Assembly (NCBI GenBank): GCA_023150195.1
Contig: JAKLLI010000052.1
Span: 1-9,417, forward strand
Reading direction: 5' to 3'
Length of the DNA stretch: 9,417 nucleotides
From: Azonexus sp.
GTDB lineage: Bacteria; Pseudomonadota; Gammaproteobacteria; Burkholderiales; Rhodocyclaceae
Positions 1 through 6,050 of the stretch are shown here, one piece after another. Each line of letters begins with the position of its first letter. The stretch's first letter is position 1. Made by a program: the position numbers and the translations under genes. Below the pieces are notes generated by a model, which did no database searches, was not told where the DNA came from, and worked only from the letters and a program-made list of their open reading frames with translations.

Positions 1-135
1 TCATCTGGTCGAGTGCTTCTTCAATCGACTCAAGCAGTTTCGGCGTATCGCTACTCGATACGACAAACTTGCCAATCGATTCAATGCTTTCCTTCATCTG
101 GCTTGCGCTTATGTCTGGCTACTGTGAACAGGCCC
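1..135 (+). mobile_element. Right end of an IS5-family-like insertion sequence (partial)
   Basis: The window opens inside an insertion sequence. Visible are the C-terminal part of the transposase and, just after its stop, a candidate terminal repeat that reads inward as GGGCCTGTTCACAGT. The element is visibly less GC-rich than the hydrogenase genes beside it, which fits acquisition from elsewhere. Its transposase points toward hoxC, so the two genes converge. The outer boundary is set at 134 or 135 depending on whether the duplicated target is CTAG or TA/TAG. The left end of the element lies outside the window, so completeness and exact family cannot be judged. Confidence 0.75.
2..127 (+). 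CDS. IS5-family-like transposase, C-terminal fragment
   Basis: An open frame runs from the window edge to a TGA at 125-127 and gives 41 residues. It contains the signature VECFFNRLKQFRRIATRYDK followed by LANRFNAFLHLACAYVWLL. This is the typical C-terminus of DDE transposases of the IS5 family (IS427/IS1031-like). It includes the catalytic Glu of the DDE triad in the VE-x(2)-F-x(2)-K/R-x-FRR-I-x-TRY-D-K pattern. Only the end is visible, so the D residues, the start codon and any programmed frameshift lie upstream of the window. The stop is 8 bp from the end of the element, usual for compact insertion sequences. The family call is from the motif only; the recombination role is known for the family. 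Confidence 0.8.
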   Translation, partial: HLVECFFNRLKQFRRIATRYDKLANRFNAFLHLACAYVWLL

Positions 136-138
136 TAG
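121..138. repeat. Candidate IS terminal inverted repeat and CTAG target site
   Basis: Bases 121-135 (ACTGTGAACAGGCCC) are the presumed right inverted repeat of the insertion sequence. They are followed by CTAG at 135-138, a palindromic tetranucleotide of the kind IS5-family elements duplicate on insertion. The CTA at 135-137 is also the reverse complement of the hoxC TAG stop codon. The element therefore abuts the very last codon of hoxC, and the stop may be formed by the target site. The matching left repeat is not in the window, so this is inferred from position and family habit. Confidence 0.5.
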
Positions 139-1556
139 TGGACCGTGCACACCATGCAAGGGTCAAAACTGCGCACCACGTGCTGAATCGTCGGTACGGC
201 GCCTGCGCCGGCGGGCAGACCGACCAATGCCTGCTCAAGCGATCCTGGCAGCCCTTGGGCGTCGCGCGGCGAAAAGTTCCAGGTAGTCGGCGCAATGATC
301 TGATAGCGCTCGATGCGTCCGCGCTTGACGCTCAGCCAATGTCCCAGACTGCCGCGTGCGGCTTCCACCAGCCCGAAGGCACTGCCGCTTTCCGGTAGCG
401 GGGCCGGCACGCAGAACGGTTCGCCGGGACGCAGGTCGCGCACCCAGCTTTCCATCGCCGGCAGGATCAACGCCACTTCGAGCATGCGGGCCACGATACG
501 GGCCGTCACGCTGCCGCCATGTCGGCTGACCAGATCGCGCAGCAGCGGATGGCCTGCGGCGAGTTGACGGGCGAGCGCGCCGGTTTCCACCACCTGCCCG
601 GCGTATCGCGGTGCCTTGCACCACGTATAGGCATCCGCCTTGTCGGCATGGACGCGGGTTTCGCCTTGCGCGGGGGGCAGCGGCCCATCTCCGAGTAACC
701 AGGCATGACTGGCATCTTCGGCAATTTTGTCCGGATCAAGCCGGTTGACCGTGAGATCGGGTGCGACCATGCCGGCCGGAAAGCGGTCGTAAGCACCAAA
801 AGACAGAAAGCGATCTTCAGCCTGGCCGATGGCGTGCAAACCCAAGTCCTCTGCGGCGCGGAGGAAGCAGGCGAAATCGCTGGCGCGCTCCTCGGCCCAG
901 GCATTCAGTCCATCCAGCGAGGCAATCCCGGCAAAAGCTTCCAGCGCATCGCCCAGCACCTCGCGTTCCACAAAATGGCGGAATTCGCGCAGCAGCGCCG
1001 CCAGGCGGATGCGTTCAGCGGCGGTAGTGGCCTTGGTGCTGCCGCCCGGTTGCACCGCCAGCGTGTGCGGCCAGCGCCCGGCCAGAAAGCCCGTGAGGTT
1101 GAACAAGCGGGCTCGGGCTTGTAACCACGGGGCCACCGCACTGCCGGTTTGAGCGGTGAAACGGCGGGCAATTTCCCCGTGCCAGCGGCGGTCGACATAG
1201 GCTGGCCGGGCAAAATCGGGCATGAAAAACAGGTAGAAATGCGTCAGGTGATCCGCCAGATTTTCGGTGGCCTGCACCAGCCGGGCTGCCAGCACGCCAT
1301 TCGGTGGCGGGGTAACGCCGGCCAGTTGAGCCAGCGCGTTGGCCGCGGCGGCGGATTGCGCCACCGAGCAAATGCCGCAGATACGCGGCACGATGGCCAG
1401 CGCGTCTTCCGGCGCACGTCCGATCAGCACCTGTTCAAAACCGCGAAACAGCGGCGAATTCACTCGCGCGGCCTGGACCTCGCCGGCCGCGACCTCCAGA
1501 CTGATTTCCAGATCGCCTTCCACGCGGTTGAATGGCCCGAGCACAATGCGCGTCAT
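135..1556 (-). CDS. hoxC: Regulatory [NiFe]-hydrogenase large subunit HoxC (HupV)
   Basis: This is the 473-aa large subunit of the H2-sensing regulatory hydrogenase and holds the Ni-Fe active site. The L1 motif is RICGIC at residues 58-63, followed by SVAQS; catalytic enzymes usually have His where Q67 stands. The L2 motif is DPCMVCTVH at 465-473 and is the very end of the protein, so there is no C-terminal peptide for a maturation protease. That is a hallmark of HoxC/HupV sensors. E13, I62, Q67, S68 and F110 fall at the positions I recall from studies of Ralstonia HoxC. I62 and F110 are the bulky residues that narrow the gas channel and give O2 insensitivity. The ATG start overlaps the hoxB stop by 4 bp (ATGA). 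The TAG stop coincides with the edge of an insertion sequence. It is presumed to act in the cytoplasm with HoxB, relaying H2 availability to a histidine kinase. Confidence 0.96.
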   Translation of the reverse strand: MTRIVLGPFNRVEGDLEISLEVAAGEVQAARVNSPLFRGFEQVLIGRAPEDALAIVPRICGICSVAQSAAAANALAQLAGVTPPPNGVLAARLVQATENLADHLTHFYLFFMPDFARPAYVDRRWHGEIARRFTAQTGSAVAPWLQARARLFNLTGFLAGRWPHTLAVQPGGSTKATTAAERIRLAALLREFRHFVEREVLGDALEAFAGIASLDGLNAWAEERASDFACFLRAAEDLGLHAIGQAEDRFLSFGAYDRFPAGMVAPDLTVNRLDPDKIAEDASHAWLLGDGPLPPAQGETRVHADKADAYTWCKAPRYAGQVVETGALARQLAAGHPLLRDLVSRHGGSVTARIVARMLEVALILPAMESWVRDLRPGEPFCVPAPLPESGSAFGLVEAARGSLGHWLSVKRGRIERYQIIAPTTWNFSPRDAQGLPGSLEQALVGLPAGAGAVPTIQHVVRSFDPCMVCTVH

Positions 1557-2548
1557 TTGCCGGCCTTTTTCACGGAGGGCCGAATCACCGTATGGTCCTC
1601 AACCGCGTTGTCGCGCACCCGTTTGGGCGTGGCGGATTTGGACAGCGCCGCCAGCGCGACAAACCACGCCTTGGGCATGTCGGTGGGCAAACCGATGGGA
1701 ATCCCGGCCAGCTTGGGCGTTTCCTGAAAGGCGTGACCGGGCGCTTCAAAGCCCGGTTCGGTGCAGGCAATGCAGGCGAAACCACCCTTGAGGCAAGACC
1801 CCGCCCCATTCCAGGCCCGCGTGTTGCAGTCGGCGTGGGCCTGCGTGCCCTTGCACCCCAGGTTTTCCATCAGGCAGCCGAGATCGCCCTGTTTTTCGGC
1901 ACTGGCCTTGAATTCGTAAAACTCGTTTTTGGGGCAGCCGTGATGCACCAGCTGTTCGGCGTAGAGCAGCGGGCGACCGACTTCATCCAGATCGTCTTCG
2001 GTCAACCCGTCAAAGGCCAGTTTTTCCAGGGTGTCGACGATCCAGCCCGGATGCGTCGGGCAACCGGCCAGATTGATCACCGGCAGGCCGGCGGTCGAGC
2101 GGAAATTCGGGCCGAGCAGCCCACCCGGCGTATCGACGTCGTACTGCAGGCCGCAGGCCTCCAGCGGATTCCCCGGGGTGCTGGCCGAAAAGCCGCCGTA
2201 GGCCGAGCAGGAGCCGATTGCAAACACCCAGCGAGCGCGGGCCGCCAGTTGTTGAGCCCAGTCGGTAAGCGGCTGGCCGCTCCCGGCCATCAGGTGGAAA
2301 CGGCCCGTGCCGTTCGGCCCCCGCAGCATGGCCCCTTCGATGCACAGCACATCAAATGCCCGTTCGCCGCTGGCGCATGCCGCCAGCACCGCCAGCGCCT
2401 CGTCGCCGCTTTCGACCGACAAGGCCGGGTGCCAGACAAACTCGATGCCGGCATCGCGCAATTCGTCGAACAAGGGGCGCGGTTCGTGGCACAGCAAGGA
2501 TTGCGTGCAGCCGCCACAGCCCCCGCTTTGCAGCCAGAGCACCTTCAT
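1553..2548 (-). CDS. hoxB: Regulatory [NiFe]-hydrogenase small subunit HoxB (HupU)
   Basis: This is a 331-aa iron-sulfur subunit that pairs with HoxC. It begins directly with MKVLWLQSGGCGGCT and has no Tat signal peptide, so the complex is cytoplasmic. Likely proximal cluster ligands are C11, C14, C114 and C163, with none of the extra cysteines of the [4Fe-3S] cluster in O2-tolerant membrane hydrogenases. The distal cluster is probably H202, C205, C225 and C231. The medial cluster is probably C241, C252, C259 and C262. C252 stands where standard enzymes have the Pro of a [3Fe-4S] cluster, so three [4Fe-4S] clusters are expected, as in known sensors. About 50 residues follow the last cysteine; in Ralstonia the C-terminal extension of HoxB is needed to contact HoxJ. 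The ATG start at 2548 overlaps the hoxA stop (ATGA). A longer open frame upstream runs into hoxA and is not used. Confidence 0.95.
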   Translation of the reverse strand: MKVLWLQSGGCGGCTQSLLCHEPRPLFDELRDAGIEFVWHPALSVESGDEALAVLAACASGERAFDVLCIEGAMLRGPNGTGRFHLMAGSGQPLTDWAQQLAARARWVFAIGSCSAYGGFSASTPGNPLEACGLQYDVDTPGGLLGPNFRSTAGLPVINLAGCPTHPGWIVDTLEKLAFDGLTEDDLDEVGRPLLYAEQLVHHGCPKNEFYEFKASAEKQGDLGCLMENLGCKGTQAHADCNTRAWNGAGSCLKGGFACIACTEPGFEAPGHAFQETPKLAGIPIGLPTDMPKAWFVALAALSKSATPKRVRDNAVEDHTVIRPSVKKAGK

Positions 2549-4005
2549 TCGTCGTTGATTCCGTGACGATTCAGCTTGGCGCGCAAGCCTACCCGCGACA
2601 GGCCGAGTTCGCGCGCCGCCCGCGATTTGTTGCCCTTGTGGCGCTGCATGGCCGCCTGCAGCACCTGCAATTCCAGTTGTTCCATGCGTTCCTTGAGATT
2701 GCCGGACAGGCGGTCCGCCCAATTTTCCGCGCTGGCAACGTCGACCGGAGCACGACGCAGCGCCCGCGGCGACAGCAGGTCGGCGCCCAGTTCGGGGCCA
2801 TCCGCCAAGGCCACCATGCGCAGGATTTCATTCTGCAATTCGCGCACATTGCCCGGCCAGTGGTAGGCCGCCAGCCCGGCCAGCGTTTCCGGCGCAAACC
2901 CCCTGACCGTCTTGCCCAGGGCGCGGGCACTTTGTTCGAGCAGCGCCCTGGCCAGCAAGGGCAAATCCCCGGTGCGCTCGCGCAAGGGGGGCACATGCAG
3001 GGCGATAGTGGCCAGCCGGTAGTACAAATCCTCGCGGAAGCGGCCATTGCGCACATCGGCTTCCAGATCGCGGTTGGTGGCGGCAATCACCCGCACATCC
3101 ACGGTCACGGAACGATTGCTGCCCAGTGGCCGGAATTCGCCTTCCTGCAGCACACGCAACAATTTCACCTGAAAGGCCGGGCTGGTTTCACCGATTTCGT
3201 CCAGAAAGAGGGTGCCGCCATCGGCCTGCTGGAACAGGCCAACGCGATCCTCGACCGCCCCGGTAAAGGCGCCGCGCTTGTAGCCAAAGAGTTCGGACTC
3301 CAGCAGGGTATCGGGCAAGGCGCCGCAGTTTTCGGTGATGAAGGCCTTGTCGGCGCGGCGGCTTTCGTAATGGATGGCACGCGCCACCATTTCCTTGCCG
3401 GTCCCCGACTCGCCGGTCACCATTACCGACAGGTCGTAAGGGGCAACGCGCTCAACCAGCGCACAGACTGAATCCACCGGGCTGCCCGGAGCACGAATGA
3501 AGGCGCCCAAACCGAACTGGCCCTTGGCTTTTTCCTGCTTCTTGTCGACCTGCCTTTTCAGTACCGGCTCGGCAGTCCGCAGATCCAGCGACAGGCGCTG
3601 GTTTTCCTGCTGCAGGCGCCACACCTCGGCCGCCCGTTGCAGGGTCAGCAGCAACTGTTCTGGCTGCCAGGGCTTGAGCAGGTATTGCCAGATGCCGGCA
3701 TCGTTGACGCCAGTAATGATGTCCTCGGCGTCGGTATAGCCCGAGAGAATGATGCGCACGATATCCGGCCAGCGCGTCCGCACTTCCTTGAGAAAACTGA
3801 CACCGGTCGTCCCCGGCATGCGCTGGTCGCAGAGCACGATGCGGATAGCGGCGGTCGACTGCTCCCTTTCGAGAATTTCCATGCCCTCGGCGGCGCCGGA
3901 GGCGCAAAACACCTCGAAATCCTCTTCGAGCGTACGGCGCAAGGCCTCCTGCGAACGCAGTTCGTCGTCTACAACCAGGATGGCAGGGAGGCGGCGCAGG
4001 CTCAT
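2545..4005 (-). CDS. hoxA: NtrC-family sigma54-dependent hydrogenase regulator HoxA (HupR)
   Basis: This is a 486-aa response regulator that activates hydrogenase genes from sigma54 promoters. An N-terminal receiver domain (about 7-125) carries the acidic pair D13/D14, phospho-acceptor D60 in LCDQRMPG, T91 or S88, and K111 in LLKPW. All key residues are intact. A Q-linker and a short coiled stretch (about 126-160) lead to the AAA+ domain, with Walker A GESGTGKE at 198-205, the sigma54-contacting GAFTGA loop at 245-250 and Walker B LFLDEIGE around D269/E270. A Fis-type helix-turn-helix lies at the C-terminus (NKSRAARELGLSRVGLRAKL, about 460-480). In Ralstonia HoxA and Rhodobacter HupR the unphosphorylated form is the active one, and H2 sensing blocks kinase action. 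The start overlaps the hypX stop by 4 bp and the stop overlaps the hoxB start, so it is probably coupled to both. Confidence 0.95.
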   Translation of the reverse strand: MSLRRLPAILVVDDELRSQEALRRTLEEDFEVFCASGAAEGMEILEREQSTAAIRIVLCDQRMPGTTGVSFLKEVRTRWPDIVRIILSGYTDAEDIITGVNDAGIWQYLLKPWQPEQLLLTLQRAAEVWRLQQENQRLSLDLRTAEPVLKRQVDKKQEKAKGQFGLGAFIRAPGSPVDSVCALVERVAPYDLSVMVTGESGTGKEMVARAIHYESRRADKAFITENCGALPDTLLESELFGYKRGAFTGAVEDRVGLFQQADGGTLFLDEIGETSPAFQVKLLRVLQEGEFRPLGSNRSVTVDVRVIAATNRDLEADVRNGRFREDLYYRLATIALHVPPLRERTGDLPLLARALLEQSARALGKTVRGFAPETLAGLAAYHWPGNVRELQNEILRMVALADGPELGADLLSPRALRRAPVDVASAENWADRLSGNLKERMEQLELQVLQAAMQRHKGNKSRAARELGLSRVGLRAKLNRHGINDE

Positions 4006-5678
4006 TCCGGTATTTTCCAGTCAAGATCGCGGTGCCGGGCCAGATGGCGGGGTGTCCACGAATGGGGCGTCTTGCTGACGAAATGATAGCGTGCGACGTG
4101 GTAAGACGGGTCGAAGCCGTAAAAATTGCGCCGCATCGCCGCCAGTTCTTCCGCACGATAGGCCGCCAGCGGCTTGAGCGCCTCGTCAGCGGCACGTTGT
4201 GCCACTTTAGCGGCCAATTGCGCAGAGAAGCCAGCCGAATTCGCCATTTCGGCAGCACGACGGGCAACATCCACGACAAACCCCGGACCGGGCAGACAGG
4301 CATCGTAAAAGCCAATATTGACGGCTTCCGCCGCCGTCATCGGCAGGCGGTGACGCATGATCGCTGCTGCGCCCTCGGCCCCCACCCGCGGCGGCAGCAG
4401 GTAAGTCCAGAATTCCGAACCGAACAGGTTGCCCATGTTTTTATAGTGCGGGTTGAGCATCACCCCATCGCGAACCCAGACACGATCGCAGGCCCGCGCC
4501 AGAAAACAGCCGCCGGCGCCGGCATTACCGCCGAGCGCGGCCACGGTCAACTGGGTTTCGCAGCGCAAAATGGCTTCGGCCAGATCGTCGATGGCATTGA
4601 TGTTTTCCCACGAGGCATCCGCCGGACTTTCGGCGGCCTCGATCAGGTTCAAATGGATGCCGTTCGACCAGAAATCCTCGCCGCCCCGCAGCACGATCAC
4701 CCGCGTTGGTCGCGTGCTTGCCCAGCGGAAGGCCTCGGCCAGCCGGCGACATTGCGCGCTGCCCATCGCGCCGTTATAGAACTCGAAACGCAAGAACCCG
4801 ACGCCGCCCGCCTCTTCATAGGCAATGTCCTGCCAGGTGGGCAAAGGCGATTTCCACCAGTTGGCCAGTGCCTGCTCAGGCAATGCGGCGGTTTCGGGGA
4901 AGGCGAGGGTTGCCGGCAATTTGACGCCGCCCGGCCGTTTCACATGGCCAATCCACACTGCACCATCGGCGGTCGCCCGGCAGATGGCGGTTTCACGGCG
5001 TGCAATCAATTCACCCGGCGCGCCGCGCAAGCTTGCTTCCGGCCAGGCATCGAAAAGATGACAGGGCTGGCCGAACAGGCGGTCGGCCACGCCCGGAAAG
5101 CCATCCGCCGCATGCATCCGGGACAACACCTCGGCGCTCGAATGCGCCTGCCAGTCGATGGCCCGCTCGGCCTGACGCAGCAGCGGGCGGGCTAGACCGG
5201 GAACGCGCTCGGGCGTGAAATTTCCCGCCTGCACGCGGTCGACCGCGACCAGCACCGCCTGAACCGCCGCCTCGGTCACTTCCTGCCGATAGACCGAGGC
5301 CTTGCGGGCGCAGCGCAAGGGAAAGCGGGCAGCGGCCCACACTGGCCCGGCATCCATTTCCGCTTCGGCCTGCAAGACGGTGACGCCCCACTCGGGCACG
5401 CCATCGGTGATCGCCCAGTCCAGCGCCGACGGCCCACGATCGCCGGGCACCCCCGGATGCACGATCAGGCAGCGGTAGCGCGACCACAGGCTTTCCGGGA
5501 TGGCGCGCTTGAGAAAAGGGGCCACCACGAGATCGGGCTTGAACAAGGCCACCGCTTCCTCGCTCACGCTGTCGGCGATGTCGAGTTCAACGGAAACCAG
5601 ATGGCCACGCCCGGCCAGCGCGCAGTACACACGCTGGGTCAGGCTGTTGAAGGCATGGGTCAGGAGCAGGATGCGCAT
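4002..5678 (-). CDS. hypX: HypX (HoxX), CO-ligand synthesis enzyme for [NiFe]-hydrogenase
   Basis: This 558-aa two-domain protein makes the active-site CO from the formyl group of N10-formyl-tetrahydrofolate during aerobic growth. The N-terminal half resembles formyltransferases: it starts MRILLLTHAFNSLTQR, has a VHPGVPGDRGPSALDWAI segment at about 73-90 and an EMDAGP motif at about 107-112. The C-terminal half is an enoyl-CoA hydratase (crotonase) fold with GGNAGAGG at about 383-390 and NPHYKNMGNLFGSEF at about 409-423. Y412 and E422 have the 10-residue spacing I recall for the catalytic Tyr/Glu pair of Aquifex HypX. The length is normal and no residue seems missing. The ATG at 5678 fits the family N-terminus, but no good Shine-Dalgarno sequence precedes it; the leader is described under separate entries. 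The stop overlaps hoxA (ATGA). This organism therefore probably matures hydrogenase in the presence of O2. Confidence 0.95.
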   Translation of the reverse strand: MRILLLTHAFNSLTQRVYCALAGRGHLVSVELDIADSVSEEAVALFKPDLVVAPFLKRAIPESLWSRYRCLIVHPGVPGDRGPSALDWAITDGVPEWGVTVLQAEAEMDAGPVWAAARFPLRCARKASVYRQEVTEAAVQAVLVAVDRVQAGNFTPERVPGLARPLLRQAERAIDWQAHSSAEVLSRMHAADGFPGVADRLFGQPCHLFDAWPEASLRGAPGELIARRETAICRATADGAVWIGHVKRPGGVKLPATLAFPETAALPEQALANWWKSPLPTWQDIAYEEAGGVGFLRFEFYNGAMGSAQCRRLAEAFRWASTRPTRVIVLRGGEDFWSNGIHLNLIEAAESPADASWENINAIDDLAEAILRCETQLTVAALGGNAGAGGCFLARACDRVWVRDGVMLNPHYKNMGNLFGSEFWTYLLPPRVGAEGAAAIMRHRLPMTAAEAVNIGFYDACLPGPGFVVDVARRAAEMANSAGFSAQLAAKVAQRAADEALKPLAAYRAEELAAMRRNFYGFDPSYHVARYHFVSKTPHSWTPRHLARHRDLDWKIPE

Positions 5679-5687
5679 GTCGTTCGG

Positions 5688-5699
5688 GTTTTACAAAAC
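5688..5699. promoter_or_regulatory. AT-rich dyad GTTTT-AC-AAAAC just upstream of hypX
   Basis: A perfect 5-2-5 dyad lies 9 bp before the hypX start codon, in the place where a ribosome binding site would be. It stands out as AT-rich in a GC-rich neighbourhood. It could be an operator half-site pair. The 2-nt loop makes a stable RNA hairpin unlikely. Only the symmetry is seen; the function is not known. Confidence 0.25.
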
Positions 5700-5729
5700 A
5701 TTCCCAAGGCATGACCCATGGCGCGTAGC

Positions 5730-5745
5730 GGCTTTCCCGAAGCCA
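5730..5745 (-). promoter_or_regulatory. Possible sigma54 (-24/-12) promoter for hypX-hoxABC
   Basis: Read on the minus strand this is TGGCTTCGGGAAAGCC. It has TGGC and a GC exactly 10 bp after the GG, the invariant core of -24/-12 promoters, but the -12 half is AAGC rather than TTGC. It would start transcription near 5719, leaving a leader of about 40 nt before hypX. The element overlaps a small hairpin (GGCTT-TCCCG-AAGCC, 5730-5744), so the match may be accidental. It would place hypX-hoxABC under a sigma54 activator such as HoxA itself. Confidence 0.25.
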
Positions 5746-5785
5746 CTTTTCCAGACGGCATGAACGTATGACCTTGGTTGTATTT

Positions 5786-5797
5786 CAGGAAATCCTG
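5786..5797. promoter_or_regulatory. Dyad CAGGA-AA-TCCTG upstream of the small plus-strand gene
   Basis: This is a perfect 5-2-5 inverted repeat about 45 bp before the start of the 66-aa gene, overlapping the -24 part of the candidate sigma54 element. Symmetry and position suit an operator. A partial copy of one arm (TAGGAT) occurs at 5806-5811. No known operator was recognised. Confidence 0.25.
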
Positions 5798-5802
5798 TTG
5801 CT
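5787..5802 (+). promoter_or_regulatory. Possible sigma54 (-24/-12) promoter for the small plus-strand gene
   Basis: The sequence AGGAAATCCTGTTGCT has GG (5788-5789) and GC (5800-5801) separated by exactly 10 bp, and its -12 half TTGCT fits the TTGCA/TTGCT consensus well. The -24 half is poor beyond the GG. Transcription would begin near 5813, about 30 bp ahead of the ATG at 5843, with the ribosome binding site in between. A weak sigma70 -10 (TAGGAT, 5806-5811) without a convincing -35 is an alternative. Confidence 0.35.
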
Positions 5803-5842
5803 GACTAGGATGGGGCAAAAAAATCATCAAGGGGGTTTCATC

Positions 5843-6043
5843 ATGGCGCAAACACAGCGCAAAAGGGCCCTGACCGCGCCGCCGGTCGCCATTGGCCCGG
5901 AATTTTTCGCGGTCGTCCGCCATCTCGACGGGCGTTGCGAACGCTTCATTGTCCGCCGCGCAAGTGATCTTGCCGATGCCCGCGAACTGGTCGAAATCGA
6001 AGTCGGCGATGTTCGCAGCCTGTTGATTGCACAACGTCACTGA
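5843..6043 (+). CDS. Small hypothetical protein (66 aa), convergent to hypE
   Basis: I do not recognise this protein. It is the only complete plus-strand gene that looks real. The ATG at 5843 is preceded by AAGGGGG (5829-5835) with 7 bp spacing, the best ribosome binding site in the left two thirds of the window. Codon third positions are GC-rich as in the neighbouring genes. The product starts MAQTQRKRALTAPP, with a basic N-terminus, and has no signal peptide, no membrane segment and one cysteine. The core (FFAVVRHLDGRCERFIVRRA) looks like two beta strands and is followed by a helix-like acidic stretch (SDLADARELVEIEVGD). It ends 7 bp from the hypE stop, tail to tail, and is divergent from hypX with 164 bp between. 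A longer frame reaches back to 5768 but would lack a ribosome binding site. It may be a regulator or small accessory factor of the hydrogenase system, or an unrelated insertion. Confidence 0.65.
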   Translation: MAQTQRKRALTAPPVAIGPEFFAVVRHLDGRCERFIVRRASDLADARELVEIEVGDVRSLLIAQRH

Positions 6044-6050
6044 ATCCCCT

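Larger units (their letters stand above)
5650..5773. repeat. Repeated GGCATG / ATGACC motifs and a 9-bp inverted repeat around the hypX start
   Basis: GGCATG occurs at 5652, 5708 and 5757. The first two copies are part of an 8-bp direct repeat, AAGGCATG (5650-5657 and 5706-5713). CATGGGTCA (5654-5662) and TGACCCATG (5712-5720) form a perfect 9-bp inverted repeat with the hypX start codon between them. ATGACC recurs at 5711 and 5768. Such a cluster could be regulator binding sites or an mRNA leader structure. No known motif was recognised, so the role is inference; short repeats also arise by chance. Confidence 0.35.

Noticed and set aside
135..170. The insertion sequence might have cut off a C-terminal processing peptide of a catalytic hydrogenase.
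   Set aside because: The protein is of the sensor class (I62, Q67, F110, partner without a Tat signal), which naturally ends at the DPCxxCxxH motif.
69..398. Plus-strand open frame of 109 codons across the element end and hoxC.
   Set aside because: It is in a different frame from the transposase and antisense to the strongly conserved hoxC end.
1532..3471. Very long plus-strand open frames (344 and 371 codons) opposite hoxB and hoxA.
   Set aside because: They are antisense shadows produced by GC-rich codon bias; their products are low-complexity and rich in Arg, Ala, Gln and Gly, with no recognisable motif.
5730..5755. Hairpin GGCTT-TCCCG-AAGCC followed by ACTTTT as a plus-strand terminator.
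   Set aside because: The stem is only 5 bp, the T-run is short, and no plus-strand gene lies upstream that it would terminate.
5816..5835. A7 run (T7 on the minus strand) as a terminator after hypE.
   Set aside because: No GC-rich stem precedes the T-run on the minus strand, and it lies more than 200 bp past the hypE stop.
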